From VXLM01 sp965242665 (lineage in GTDB: Bacteria > Chloroflexota > Dehalococcoidia > Lucifugimonadales > VXLM01), in assembly GCA_965242665.1 (NCBI GenBank), contig OZ251484.1, forward strand, positions 3,100,001 to 3,164,000: DNA of 64,000 bases, in the 5' to 3' direction. The position numbers were made by a program, and so were the translations under genes. A model generated the notes under the pieces. The model saw only the letters and a program-made list of their open reading frames with translations. It had not been told where the DNA came from and made no database searches. Positions 7,607-16,488 of this stretch are shown here, piece after piece. How positions within the stretch are numbered: position 1 is the first letter of the stretch; every line of letters begins with the position of its first letter.

Positions 7607-9028
7607 TTAGTCTAGGTTGAGCTGCTCTGCCACAGCTTGCCGGATGGTCTCCGTGTAAGTGGAGTCTGGAGAGACGATCATGAGTGTGGTGGCATCTTTC
7701 CGCTCGACGTACATCGTACGGTCGGGCAGAGAGATGGCCGCTGCGTCTTCCGCGATCTGCGAGTCGTCCCACATGACGCCAGTGCGCGCCTCTGTGTGCC
7801 GCTGAACGGTATCGAAGAACTCGTTGGCGTCTTGGATGGAGTCCCAGACGACCAACAGTACCAGGAGACTTTGACCGTCGGGTCCCCTGAAGAGAGAGTA
7901 CACGTCCCCGCCCCATCCTGTGGAAGCGGTCGCCGCCTCTACCGGAGAGAAATCGGTCTCCAGCCAGGCACGGATGAAGAACTCCCCTAGTCTATTGGTG
8001 CGGACGTGCTCCCAGTCTTCGCCAAGTATCCACCCTAATTCCGGTATCTCGACGGATATTGGAAGCTCGCCTTCAATGTACTTTTCGCTGTGGAGTATCT
8101 GTTCTGTCGAAACTGGAGGCTGTTCCAGAGCTCCGTTGACGAGATCCCATCCTTCTCCTTCCTGATACAGGTTCACTGCGAAGTCGACGCCTTCTACGAA
8201 AGGGAACGCGAACATACGGATGGCGGCGTACGGCGTTACGTCAAGGGCTTCTCTTACTACTGTTGGGAGTTCGGGCTGTGAGGAATCTCTCTCCTCGGGA
8301 GCCATAAACTGGTTGATGTAGATGAACGCCGCTATCGACGCGCTGCCTTCTGCGACCGCTTCCAGGGCGCGGACAGCGTCCATGTTCTCCGCGGCCTCGT
8401 CAATCTTTGCCCCGATATCGAAGTTGGCCTCCTGAAGATGGTGGACGTATTCATGGACGTATGTCCTCTCGAGGGGAGGGTTTACCTCTCCTCTATCTCC
8501 AACAACGTACAGAGTCCGCTTGTCTAGGTCGAAGAATCCGAGCACGCCCTCGCTGTTCAGCGTGAGGGTAAGGTCGTAGAGGCTCTCTTCTCCTTCCATG
8601 AGGCCTAGCGTCTCATAGAGCAACTGGTCACTCTCTATGACGCTCCTGTTTGTCTCCAGTAGATCGGACATCACGTCCTTGAATTCCATGGCTGAAAGGA
8701 ATTCTCTGCTCACCAGTGTCCCTGAAGACAGGCCGCGCACCGAGTTCATCCGTATAGCTGCCGCTGCGAGCTCCTTTGAAATGATGCTGCCGATATTGGG
8801 CTCGATCGTGGGGACGGGTACGGTTGGAAGAATTACGTTCTGCGGGAAGAACGTAGGAGATGGTACGGGGGTGGGGGTGTCCGTCGCCGCGGTAGGGTCG
8901 ACAGTCGGCTGGGCTGCCTCGGTCGATACCGGCTCCGGAGTCGGGGAAAGGTCACTTTCTCGATCATTCTCTCTACAAGCTAGCAGCAGAGGGATCGACA
9001 GTAGCAAGCTCGCCAACGTGTGTTTCAT
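7607..9028 (-). CDS. Lipoprotein with HExxH zinc-metallopeptidase motif
   Basis: A 473-residue protein with a signal peptide and lipobox (LLLA-C at residue 18), then a Thr/Pro-rich linker to about residue 80. The globular part carries H192-E-Y-V-H196 in the helix TYVHEYVHHLQ, a classic HExxH zinc site. Downstream, ALEAVAEGSA contributes Glu223/Glu227 as possible third ligands, a gluzincin-like spacing. The C-terminal third contains a beta-rich region with WDS..DANEFF and an Arg/Thr-rich strand. I do not recognise a named family. The ATG at 9028 has GGGAGGAAGG upstream. It probably acts outside the membrane as a peptidase, but that is inferred from the motif alone. It ends beside the M1/A1 repeat block. 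Confidence 0.6.
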   Translation of the reverse strand: MKHTLASLLLSIPLLLACRENDRESDLSPTPEPVSTEAAQPTVDPTAATDTPTPVPSPTFFPQNVILPTVPVPTIEPNIGSIISKELAAAAIRMNSVRGLSSGTLVSREFLSAMEFKDVMSDLLETNRSVIESDQLLYETLGLMEGEESLYDLTLTLNSEGVLGFFDLDKRTLYVVGDRGEVNPPLERTYVHEYVHHLQEANFDIGAKIDEAAENMDAVRALEAVAEGSASIAAFIYINQFMAPEERDSSQPELPTVVREALDVTPYAAIRMFAFPFVEGVDFAVNLYQEGEGWDLVNGALEQPPVSTEQILHSEKYIEGELPISVEIPELGWILGEDWEHVRTNRLGEFFIRAWLETDFSPVEAATASTGWGGDVYSLFRGPDGQSLLVLLVVWDSIQDANEFFDTVQRHTEARTGVMWDDSQIAEDAAAISLPDRTMYVERKDATTLMIVSPDSTYTETIRQAVAEQLNLD

Positions 9029-9151
9029 GGCAATCACGCCTTCCTCCCGTGATTCAGTATCAGGGTCATCCGTAGTAGGTGTCAAGCGAAAGCCAATGCG
9101 GCCCGTCCTCGGCCGCGTACCAATGGAGAGTTCGCGGGTGCCATGGACGGA

Positions 9152-10219
9152 TCAGCTGACCTTCGATACGTCGAGGGGCATGTTCATCTCTGACGACCTG
9201 TACACAGCCAAGGCGGCCTGGAGCACTTTTTGGGCGAAGTGAGCGTTCATCATGGGCTGCTCGCCTGAGATGATGCAGTCGATGAAGTTCTTCGCGGCGG
9301 CGTTGAAACCTTCTATCCAGTCCATTGGTACGTGGAAGCTGGTTGTTTTGTGTCCGTAGTGCACCATAACTGGCGCTAGGTTCAACATCTCGCCTGTGCA
9401 ACGCGTCACCCATATTATGCCTTTCGACCCCGTGATCTCGAAGAACTCGTCCATTGGGTAGTATTTGCTCCGAATCGGCATTTCGTTCGCCATGCAATAG
9501 TCGATGACGCCGAGGCAATTCTTGTTTTCGAATCTCCACATTGAGGCGCTCGGGGCCTCTATGATGAAGTCGTCGGTCTTGGTAACGATGCTGTAGACGC
9601 TCGCGAAGTCTCCAATCCACCACATGGCGGTCGCGTACTTGTGCACCCCGTCGTCGTACAGCTTACCCCCGGGGTTCTTGGTAGCGTCCCGCCGCCATTC
9701 CATAGCTTCCGCCTCTATGATGAAGTCGTTCGCAGCCAGTCTTTCGTTGCCAACAACCGTGCGAATCGTAAGGAAGCTAGGGTCTCCGATGGCCCCCTCG
9801 TCCAGAAGTTGCTTGGCCTTGACGATAGGTGGGTAGAACAGAAAATTCTCGGTGACTCGGAACAGCGTCTTCGCCTGTGTGGCAGCCTTGACGATCTGGC
9901 TTGCTTCAGTCATCGAGACTGCAATCGGCTTCTGGCACGAGATGTGCTTGTCCGCGTCCAACCCACGGATGATTTGGTCCGCGTGAAGGTGGGTAGGCGT
10001 GAGGATCTCGATGGCATCGATGCTTCGGTCGGCCAGGACGTCTTCGTATTCGGTGTATATTGTGGGGGTTATGCGCCACTCGGACGCTCGCGCTTCCGCG
10101 CGCTCTCGAAGGGGGTCGCACAGAGCAACTACTTCACATCGGTCATCCCGCAGATACCCTTGGGCGTTCAAGCGAGAGATCGTTCCGCACCCGACGATCG
10201 CGAGCCGCACGCGGTCCAT
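9152..10219 (-). CDS. Gfo/Idh/MocA family oxidoreductase
   Basis: A 355-residue NAD(P)-dependent dehydrogenase. The Rossmann motif AIVGCGTIS is at residues 6-14, followed by the acidic nucleotide-ribose position in VVALCDP. The conserved lysine motif appears as CQKPIAVS near residue 94, and the substrate-domain motif TENFLFYPP follows. GGGKLYDDGVH-like residues (seen as PGGKLYDDGVHK) carry the conserved D-x-x-x-H pair used for catalysis. I chose the ATG at 10219 because it places the Rossmann strand at the very N-terminus. The gene is eight bases downstream of the PIN toxin, so read-through is possible. The substrate is unknown. Confidence 0.9.
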   Translation of the reverse strand: MDRVRLAIVGCGTISRLNAQGYLRDDRCEVVALCDPLRERAEARASEWRITPTIYTEYEDVLADRSIDAIEILTPTHLHADQIIRGLDADKHISCQKPIAVSMTEASQIVKAATQAKTLFRVTENFLFYPPIVKAKQLLDEGAIGDPSFLTIRTVVGNERLAANDFIIEAEAMEWRRDATKNPGGKLYDDGVHKYATAMWWIGDFASVYSIVTKTDDFIIEAPSASMWRFENKNCLGVIDYCMANEMPIRSKYYPMDEFFEITGSKGIIWVTRCTGEMLNLAPVMVHYGHKTTSFHVPMDWIEGFNAAAKNFIDCIISGEQPMMNAHFAQKVLQAALAVYRSSEMNMPLDVSKVS

Positions 10220-10227
10220 ACCCAGAC

Positions 10228-10662
10228 TTACCACTCTGTGGATAATTCGCCAATCCAGCGGACGCGGGGAGATTTGTACCCAACCGCTCTGACGAATCGC
10301 TTGTCGGCCGTCCACAGGTCGCACCGCTCGACCTCCGCCAATGCAAGGTAGATCGGGTCGTATGCGGCAGCGACGTCTATGGCTCGTGCGATGGACAGCG
10401 CATCCGTGTATAGACTCGCGGGCTCTTGAATCGAGACGGCAGCGAAGAGAGATTCTACCGCGTTCACGGCGTTCGCAAAGTCAAGTTCCCCTCTCCGTAT
10501 TTTGCGATGGAGCACGTTTGTAACCTCGGATCTGAATATGGGAGGCGCGATTACGAACTCGGATCGATCCGTCCAGGCTTGATAGAGTGACACGGCTTCT
10601 GGGCTGTCGTGTTCGTTCGTGACCCACTTGACTGCGATGTTTGCATCGACCACCACGGTCAT
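10228..10662 (-). CDS. PIN-domain (VapC-like) ribonuclease toxin
   Basis: A 144-residue PIN domain. The acidic metal-binding residues are in order: Asp6 in VVVDANIAVKW, Glu in FRSEVTN, Asp in YDPIYLALA and Asp in LWTADKRF. This fits VapC-type single-strand RNases of type II toxin-antitoxin systems. The ATG at 10662 overlaps the stop of the upstream HTH gene by four bases (ATGA), so translation is coupled. The length is typical of VapC. The overlap and the HTH partner support a toxin-antitoxin role; the RNA target is unknown. Confidence 0.85.
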   Translation of the reverse strand: MTVVVDANIAVKWVTNEHDSPEAVSLYQAWTDRSEFVIAPPIFRSEVTNVLHRKIRRGELDFANAVNAVESLFAAVSIQEPASLYTDALSIARAIDVAAAYDPIYLALAEVERCDLWTADKRFVRAVGYKSPRVRWIGELSTEW

Positions 10663-11051
10663 GGGCCCGCCTCGTTTACAGAGTCTGGCCCGCTTACGGA
10701 TCTGCCGTCTAGCTCTCTGCTCCGCGTATCTCGCTCTCGTCGCAGTATCTCTGTGCTGTCGCCGCAAAGGCCGTATGCCGCGCTGCGTTCTCTGATTGCC
10801 GTCATGGTGTTCAGTTTTTCCACTGTAGCAATTCCAACGATGTTGGCCATACTCATCATCTCCATAGCGTTTTCTCCAAGGAATCGGGTGTCGAGGTCGT
10901 CGAAGTTGACGAGAGTCACTCTCTCATCGCGTGGGTCTTTAGTGGCGCGGACGACTCCACTCTTGACAAGCCGGTGGATCTTCGTGCGGCTGACTTGGTA
11001 TGCGACGGCTGCTTCCTTGATCGAGCCATATTTGGATGCGTCAACTTCCAT
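10659..11051 (-). CDS. HTH protein, probable antitoxin of the PIN toxin
   Basis: A 130-residue protein whose first 55 residues form a helix-turn-helix/excisionase-like DNA-binding domain (SIKEAAVAYQVSRTKIHRLV, then a wing rich in Arg and Asp). The C-terminal half is less ordered and may wrap the toxin. AAGGAG lies just before the ATG at 11051, and the stop overlaps the toxin start (ATGA). This is not the usual AbrB or Phd fold of VapB, so the pair is an HTH-type antitoxin with a PIN toxin. It probably represses its own promoter (11071-11099). Confidence 0.7.
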   Translation of the reverse strand: MEVDASKYGSIKEAAVAYQVSRTKIHRLVKSGVVRATKDPRDERVTLVNFDDLDTRFLGENAMEMMSMANIVGIATVEKLNTMTAIRERSAAYGLCGDSTEILRRERDTRSRELDGRSVSGPDSVNEAGP

Positions 11052-11070
11052 GTTCGCTCCTTGGCTGCTT

Positions 11071-11099
11071 ATTGTATATGATATATTCGAATTATGCAA
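11071..11099 (-). promoter_or_regulatory. Promoter of the HTH/PIN toxin-antitoxin operon
   Basis: Read on the minus strand: TTGCAT (11099-11094), a 17-base spacer, then TACAAT (11076-11071), 20 bases before the antitoxin ATG. The spacer holds the palindromes ATTCGAAT and a TATATGATATA dyad, suitable as an autoregulatory operator. Confidence 0.55.
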
Positions 11100-11227
11100 C
11101 CCGTGCAGTGTATTCGATGCAACTGTTCATATTGTACCGGGTTCGTGCATCGTCGCGGTTGGGGCTGTCGCTTGATGCCTAGCGCCCCATTCTACGTCAG
11201 ACAGTGGGCGGTGGGGGAGAGTGCAGG

Positions 11228-11882
11228 TTAGAAATCGAGCCCCTCGACTTCCCACTCGAGGGGCTTTTGCACCATCTGGCGGATCCGATGTCGCGCTTTC
11301 GGTGTCGGTGGCACCGCCCATGTGCTCGTATCGTAGAATTGCTTGATTTGCGCGGGGTGGCGTTCTGTCTTTGGATTTCGCCACGAAGTTCGCGCATATT
11401 TGGTATCTGCTGATGCCGCTTCCAAGCCATCCATGGATCAACTGTTCGATGAAGACCAGGACATCGCCCGTCTTCGACGCCACCGAGCCGGTCTTGCCCG
11501 CCCTCATCTCGGAGGGTCGAAAGTCTTGGCCCTGGTCGCCTCTGCGAAGCGCCGCAAGCAGATCGGAGCCATGTCGCCGATGGGTGCTGGGTATGACGCG
11601 GAGGCCTCCGCTATACTTGCTCAGGGGATAGAGATAGGTCACGGCCTTCACTTACCTCAAGTCCTCATCATGCCTATCGCTTCCGAGCCATGGTATATCG
11701 CCTACCCGCAGGTGGCCCCTCCGGTCCCGTCGAGCCAGAAATCGGGACCAAGCAGAGGCTCGGAGATCTGGTGGATGCGCTCATCGTCGATGAAATCGCC
11801 CATTGACGGATGGCGTTCCAACCAAGGTTGTACTAACTGGTTGGCATCCGCCCGGAGCTCTGCTGCGCCGTGTAACTGCCGT
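11228..11882 (-). pseudogene. Decayed phytanoyl-CoA dioxygenase family gene
   Basis: Fragments of one protein occur in three frames. The N-terminal part reads AELRADANQLVQPWLERHP, then IDDERIHQISEPLLGPDFWLDG. After a frameshift near 11715 it continues VGDIPWLGSDRHDEDLR, then a stop where a Tyr codon is expected. It resumes as VKAVTYLYPLSKYSGGLRVIP..HR, ending GDVLVFIEQLIHG, which contains the distal metal His. A further frameshift near 11330 leads to a C-terminus RIRQMVQKPLEWEVEGLDF at 11228. The order matches Fe(II)/2-oxoglutarate dioxygenases of the PhyH family. With at least two frameshifts, an internal stop and a missing N-terminus, it cannot make a full protein. Confidence 0.75.
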
Positions 11883-12033
11883 ATGATACTTGAGGTTGCG
11901 GCCTAAAGCTCATCCATTTCTCCTCGTGATAGGAATCCGTGCAGCATCAAGCGTCCGAAGTCCCCGTAGTGCCCGATCTGATGGTTTGTTGGCATCTCGG
12001 ACACTTGTTGAATGGGTTGAGTATCGGCGCGGG

Positions 12034-13320
12034 CTACGGCATGAGCCCTGTGGAATTCTCAGCTGGGTCGAGTGAGGCTCGCTGTGCGCGGATACGATCG
12101 ATAGCCCGTATTCGTTCCAAGAGTGGGGGATGAGTGTAGTTGAGCAGTACGTAGAACGGGTGCGGCGCCAGGTTCGATAGGTTGTCCTGCGACAATTTCC
12201 GCAGGCTGCTTGACAACTCGTCGGGCCTCCCGTAGGTCTCTACCGACCATCCGTCCGCTTCGTATTCATGCCTTCGCGATATGTAGTGAAGCGCCGTCCC
12301 CAAGACGATCTCGACCGGCGTGTACAGCAACCCGAAGAATACAAGTCCGGTGTATACTGACTGCTGATCCATCCCGAACGCATCGAACAGCCCCTGGCTT
12401 TCCAAGAAGATGGAGAGCAAGAAGAAGATGATTGCTGTGTGTACCACGCCCGCGGCCGTGCGTTGGATGATGTGTCTCTTCTTGTAGTGGCCTATTTCGT
12501 GCGCCAGCACTGACACCAGCTCACTCACGGTTTGGCTTCCCACGAGGGTGTCGAACAGCGCAATGCGCTTGTTCTTTCCGAACCCAGTGAAGAAGGCGTT
12601 GGACTTGCTGGAACGCTTCGATCCATCCATCACCATGATGTTGTCGATCTTGAAGTCCACCGACCTTGCGTAGTCGAAGATCCTGTCCCGCAGTTCTCCT
12701 GGTTCCAAAGGTGTGAATTTGTTGAATAGCGGCATGATTACGGTTGGCGCTATGAATTGAAGCGCCAGCGTCACGACGGTCACAGCCGCCCATGCGTACA
12801 GCCACGCAAACCCGCCGGCGTACTCGAAGAACGCAAGAACAGCGGCGAGCAGAGGCCCGCCCAATGCCACTGCGAGGGCCAAGAGCTTCGCTTGATCCAT
12901 GATGAAGGTGCCCCAAGACGTCTTGTTGAACCCAAACTGTTCTTCGATTACGAACGTCCGGTAGGCGCCAAACGGCAGGTTGATCGCCGTATAGGCCAGG
13001 CCCAAAATGCCGATGTATGCCACGCCCGTCGCTATGAGGGGAAGCCCCCACCCCCGCACTAGCAAGTCGAGCTCGTTGAAGCCACCGAGGAACCAGAACG
13101 TCAGCAGCACAGCCAGGTTGAACGTGCCGGTGATCATATCGAACCCCGTGTTGACCTTGGTGTACTCCTGCGACTTTGCGTACTTGTCGGGCGGGTATAC
13201 GTCCTCCAGTCCCTCAGGCGCTTCTGGCTTGAGCGCAGAAAGATTGAGCACGTTCGACAAGATGCCAAGAACGTACTCCACTACCAAGGCGGCGACGATT
13301 ACGACGACGAACGCATTCAT
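12034..13320 (-). CDS. M48 family (Ste24-like) membrane metalloprotease
   Basis: A 428-residue integral membrane protease. Several hydrophobic helices precede the catalytic domain. The zinc motif is H-E-I-G-H in VLAHEIGHYKKRH, and the third ligand Glu is in SRRHEYEADGW. NAFFTGFGKNKRIALFDTL is the strand region typical of Ste24/CAAX proteases, and FVIEEQFGFNKTSW in the N-terminal half is also characteristic of the Ste24 branch rather than HtpX. Bacteria of this kind are not known to make prenylated a-factor-like peptides, so membrane protein quality control is the likelier role. It starts at the ATG at 13320 and ends with HPPLLERIRAI, also typical. Confidence 0.92.
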   Translation of the reverse strand: MNAFVVVIVAALVVEYVLGILSNVLNLSALKPEAPEGLEDVYPPDKYAKSQEYTKVNTGFDMITGTFNLAVLLTFWFLGGFNELDLLVRGWGLPLIATGVAYIGILGLAYTAINLPFGAYRTFVIEEQFGFNKTSWGTFIMDQAKLLALAVALGGPLLAAVLAFFEYAGGFAWLYAWAAVTVVTLALQFIAPTVIMPLFNKFTPLEPGELRDRIFDYARSVDFKIDNIMVMDGSKRSSKSNAFFTGFGKNKRIALFDTLVGSQTVSELVSVLAHEIGHYKKRHIIQRTAAGVVHTAIIFFLLSIFLESQGLFDAFGMDQQSVYTGLVFFGLLYTPVEIVLGTALHYISRRHEYEADGWSVETYGRPDELSSSLRKLSQDNLSNLAPHPFYVLLNYTHPPLLERIRAIDRIRAQRASLDPAENSTGLMP

Positions 13321-13342
13321 CCTGATGTTACGGTATGCCGAA

Positions 13343-14041
13343 TCAACTCAAACCGTCAAGCGTAGCTTGTTGTGCTCGCTCCGCCGCGTTGACCGCATTG
13401 TCTCCACCCTCTCCACTCAGGGAAGCAGCAAGTTCTTCCATCCGGCCTGCTGTATGATCTGCTATCTCGCGCAAGGATTTTGCATCTTCTCTGACCTCTT
13501 TGGGGTCAATATCTATGCCCTGCCGGATTATGCGATAGCAGAGGTCTTCCCATTCCTCACCTTGTTGCCAAGCCGCCTTGGATAAGTCGAACCAGAAATC
13601 TACTCCGATAGGGAGTAACAACACAGGCGGATTGATTTCCTCGAAACGAACGCCTGTTGCAGTGCTGAGAGCGTCTCGCATCGTTCGGCCTTTATTGAGG
13701 ACGAGATTGACTACATTCTTGCATTCTTTCGCCTTCAGATTTTTCTCTACAATGGTAATAGCAAGCATCCACTGGTCATCTTCATCTTCAAGTCTTGAAA
13801 TTTCGTATCCTTGAGGAACTTTGATTTGCCCTTTGTCGACCTTCCATCGAATGCCTTTCGGAAGGTGAAATATGCGACGCATACTGCGAAGATAATCACC
13901 TCCCACATTCAGTTGCAGTTCCTGAACTATCTTTGCGTGAGTACCATGAACTTGGTACAGGACATCCACAGCCTGGCCGATTTCTGAGGGCTTCTTCTCG
14001 CTGCGGTTTGTTAGACAGTCTACCGCACTGCTCTCGTCCAC
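13343..14041 (-). CDS. ParB-associated protein with ParB-like DNA-binding domain
   Basis: A 232-residue protein I do not recognise by name. Residues about 15-90 (IGQAVDVLYQVHG, then MRRIFHLPKGIRWKVDKGQI, then YEISRLEDEDDQW) resemble the helical KorB/ParB DNA-binding region in residue pattern. The rest is helical, with an acidic, Ala-rich end. It starts at GTG 14041, which overlaps the TAG of the ParB-like gene by one base (TAGTG) and has AGGAGG nine bases before it. Translation is therefore coupled to the ParB-like protein, and the two probably act together. The frame is open further upstream but only through the parB coding sequence. Confidence 0.55.
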   Translation of the reverse strand: MDESSAVDCLTNRSEKKPSEIGQAVDVLYQVHGTHAKIVQELQLNVGGDYLRSMRRIFHLPKGIRWKVDKGQIKVPQGYEISRLEDEDDQWMLAITIVEKNLKAKECKNVVNLVLNKGRTMRDALSTATGVRFEEINPPVLLLPIGVDFWFDLSKAAWQQGEEWEDLCYRIIRQGIDIDPKEVREDAKSLREIADHTAGRMEELAASLSGEGGDNAVNAAERAQQATLDGLS

Positions 14042-14895
14042 TATCTTGTCCTCCTGAGAACGTCCGCTATCATGTGACTCACAATGGTAGTGGTGTCTTC
14101 CAAACCTCGTGCCTTGCCCCATTCCAAGAGGGATTCGTGCAACTCTTGGGGGATAGCGTATTGCACCGTCCTTCTGTCTTTGTCTGTTCTTTCGCCGACG
14201 TACTTGTTCAGATCTGCGATTGTGGCACCATGCCCCAAGTTTTGTAGAGCCTTGACAGCGTGTTCCCTATTATCCCTGTCGAGGCCGAGAAGCCATGAGG
14301 TTCGATCTCGCATCTTCTCTTGTGATTGTTCACGCCGTGCGCGGTCATATGTGTTTCGCACGATTGCGACCGCATGTCCATTTGACAAGATTCCCTGATC
14401 CACCATCTCTTTCAAGTCTTCGGGCAGTTCGACCAGGGCGTAGTACCGCATGACGGTCTGCGTTCCTACTCCCAAGTATTCTGCTGCCTTTGCCAGTGCT
14501 TCATCGCTTGTGTGTCCTGCCCCAGCGTATTTCTTGTATATTCGCTCTGTCCAGTATGCGCGGTCGCTGTATGTCAGATCGCCGCGGGCTTCGTTCTCAA
14601 GCCATGACCGCTGAATGGCTTCATCGTCACTCAGGTCGAACACGAAGGCAGGGATTTCTTCCATCCCCAGCTCTGAGCACGCCTTGAATCGGCATTGCCC
14701 GGTAACGTGCTCGTAGTCGTAGTCGGACTCGGAGAGTGGGTGAGGCCGAACGACGATTGGCATATCGGGCCAGTAGCCATGTGCCTGAATGGATGTCTTG
14801 ACCTTCTCGACATTCTCTTCTACGCCTTGCCTGCGGACATTTATCGTACTCTTGGGATCGATGGCGCTGATGCTGATGTTTTGAACGGTGGTCAT
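14041..14895 (-). CDS. ParB/RepB/Spo0J-like DNA-binding protein
   Basis: A 284-residue protein. The N-terminal ParB/sulfiredoxin-like domain shows VRPHP and EHVTGQCRFKACSELG, equivalent to the G-E-R-R-x-x-A nucleotide-binding box of ParB but with Gln-Cys in place of Glu-Arg. A helix-turn-helix follows (AKAAEYLGVGTQTVMRYYALVELP), as in ParB proteins. The C-terminus (YAIPQELHESLLEWGKARG) resembles a ribbon-helix-helix-like segment. There is no ParA next to it and no parS-like site that I can see, so chromosome partition is unlikely to be its job. A plasmid, phage or DNA-modification role is possible. It is followed by its overlapping partner gene. Confidence 0.75.
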   Translation of the reverse strand: MTTVQNISISAIDPKSTINVRRQGVEENVEKVKTSIQAHGYWPDMPIVVRPHPLSESDYDYEHVTGQCRFKACSELGMEEIPAFVFDLSDDEAIQRSWLENEARGDLTYSDRAYWTERIYKKYAGAGHTSDEALAKAAEYLGVGTQTVMRYYALVELPEDLKEMVDQGILSNGHAVAIVRNTYDRARREQSQEKMRDRTSWLLGLDRDNREHAVKALQNLGHGATIADLNKYVGERTDKDRRTVQYAIPQELHESLLEWGKARGLEDTTTIVSHMIADVLRRTR

Positions 14896-14994
14896 CTCCG
14901 TCTCCTACTGCGATGCTGGTGTGGACAATCTTGGAGTTGATTCTATCATTAATTTCGCTAGATGCAACTGGGGTAGGGAGTTGGTATTTTCCCC

Positions 14995-16488
14995 TCACAC
15001 CACCTGAAGCGCGTACAGCCTCGCCCGGCGCATCCGAACCCGCAGGCGGACCGGGCGGTTCGCCCACTGCGAAATGTCTGCCTCTCCGTTCCATGTGACG
15101 GTATGGCTGACGCTGTCCCCAGTGAATGGGTCGCACTCATCGAATGAACGGCCGGGAATCGCCGTCGCGGACTCCGCAGGCCTACCTTCTCCGAAACGCC
15201 CCATATGCTCGGGGGAAGCGTCAGCCAGTTCGAATCTGACTTCTCCTCCGAAACGAGTCCAAGCGTTGACCGTCAGGCGCCCGCCGTCAAATGTTATGGG
15301 AATCGTCGTACATTCCCCCTGGTCCGGAGACTCCAGGGACACGAACCCGTCCTTCCTCCATGTTGCAGTCGACCAGTACCCCCGGTGCTTGTCCGCTCCG
15401 CGCCCTTCTCCAAAGTGCCCCTCGTTATGGGTGTGCCAAGTAGGAGACACGAACAGCGTAACCTCGTCTGGGCGGAAGCTCACGAGTCCCGCCCCGGCGT
15501 AGTAGCCGCCCTCCGAATCGGTTCCCGGCTCGCCTCCGGATACTACGGGCGTCCGAGTGAGGCGCTCCCAACTCACTCCGTCGCGGCTGGTCAGCATTTG
15601 AACCTCGACGATATCCGCGTTCCGTTGGTAGAACGCCGGAAACATCAAGTAGGCGTCTGCATCCGGCCAGGGCGTGTATGCGTTCGTGTAGATGTCCGTG
15701 TCCGGCCCGTCGAGCGCGTCGGGCGCATACACCATTTCCGGCCTAGGCCATTGGTCGAATCGGCTTGTCGCAGCGCGTGAAATCGTTCGCCGTCCATGCA
15801 AGGCCCCGCGCTCGAAAGCAGTCCAACCCCGAATGTATGCCACGTATTCGCCGCGCTTCTGATCGAAAGCGGCCACGTTGTGCGTGTCACTAAAGTAGTT
15901 GGGTATCAGCGGGTCGTCCAGTGTTTCCCAGTTCAAGCCGTCAGGCGAGACGGCTCCATAGATATGGGGGACTTTCTCGTTTGGCGCGCGGTAGAGCAGC
16001 TTGTAGCGGTCGCTTGCTCCGCCCGCCGGATCCTTGAACACGCACGCGCTGTTGACCGAGCGCCCCCGCGCGGCATCCAACCCGTATACGATGTTGTTGT
16101 CCTTGGAGCCGTTGAATTCGACGGTTCCGACCCTGGGCTTCGTCCACGTTGCGCCGTCCGTCGATTCCGCATAGGCTAGCATCATCGGGGAAGAGCCGTC
16201 GTCTCCGCTCGTGTCCGTTCGCACGCGGTAGAAGAAGCGGTAGACGCCCTCGTCCTCGAACACTGTCCCATGACTGCCCACCGATGCTTCCCATACTTTG
16301 TCGGAGCGCAGGACTGCCTCGCTTCCGATGCGCGGCTTGTGCACTGCGAGCCGGATGCCAGTCGGCATCTCCCACGAACCAGGCGTCGTTCCCGCCCACG
16401 CGACGCCGTATCCAGGCTCTACCAGACTCCAATCTGTGAATACATGCTTCTCGCCGCCAAGTGCATAGCAGGCTTTCTCGTCTACCAT
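14995..16488 (-). CDS. Five-bladed-propeller glycosidase-like protein (GH43/GH32 type fold)
   Basis: A 497-residue cytoplasmic protein with no signal peptide. It carries repeated blade motifs such as AYAESTDGATWTKP, YGAVSPDGLNWETL and MLTSRDGVSWERL. The S-x-D-G-x-x-W pattern is common in GH32/GH43-like five-bladed propellers acting on arabinose-, xylose- or fructose-containing sugars. The acidic residues in DTHNVAAFD and DTDIYTN could be catalytic, but I cannot place the full triad. The C-terminal 100 residues form a beta-sandwich-like tail, as in GH32 proteins. It starts at ATG 16488. The exact substrate is not known, and a non-enzymatic role is possible. Confidence 0.6.
   Translation of the reverse strand: MVDEKACYALGGEKHVFTDWSLVEPGYGVAWAGTTPGSWEMPTGIRLAVHKPRIGSEAVLRSDKVWEASVGSHGTVFEDEGVYRFFYRVRTDTSGDDGSSPMMLAYAESTDGATWTKPRVGTVEFNGSKDNNIVYGLDAARGRSVNSACVFKDPAGGASDRYKLLYRAPNEKVPHIYGAVSPDGLNWETLDDPLIPNYFSDTHNVAAFDQKRGEYVAYIRGWTAFERGALHGRRTISRAATSRFDQWPRPEMVYAPDALDGPDTDIYTNAYTPWPDADAYLMFPAFYQRNADIVEVQMLTSRDGVSWERLTRTPVVSGGEPGTDSEGGYYAGAGLVSFRPDEVTLFVSPTWHTHNEGHFGEGRGADKHRGYWSTATWRKDGFVSLESPDQGECTTIPITFDGGRLTVNAWTRFGGEVRFELADASPEHMGRFGEGRPAESATAIPGRSFDECDPFTGDSVSHTVTWNGEADISQWANRPVRLRVRMRRARLYALQVV

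Noticed and set aside
11238..11268. AGCCCCTCGA..TCGAGGGGCT followed by TTTT, a terminator-like hairpin
   Set aside because: It lies inside the C-terminal coding sequence of the decayed dioxygenase (KPLEWEVEGLDF), so the palindrome may be a by-product of coding. No gene on the plus strand ends nearby.
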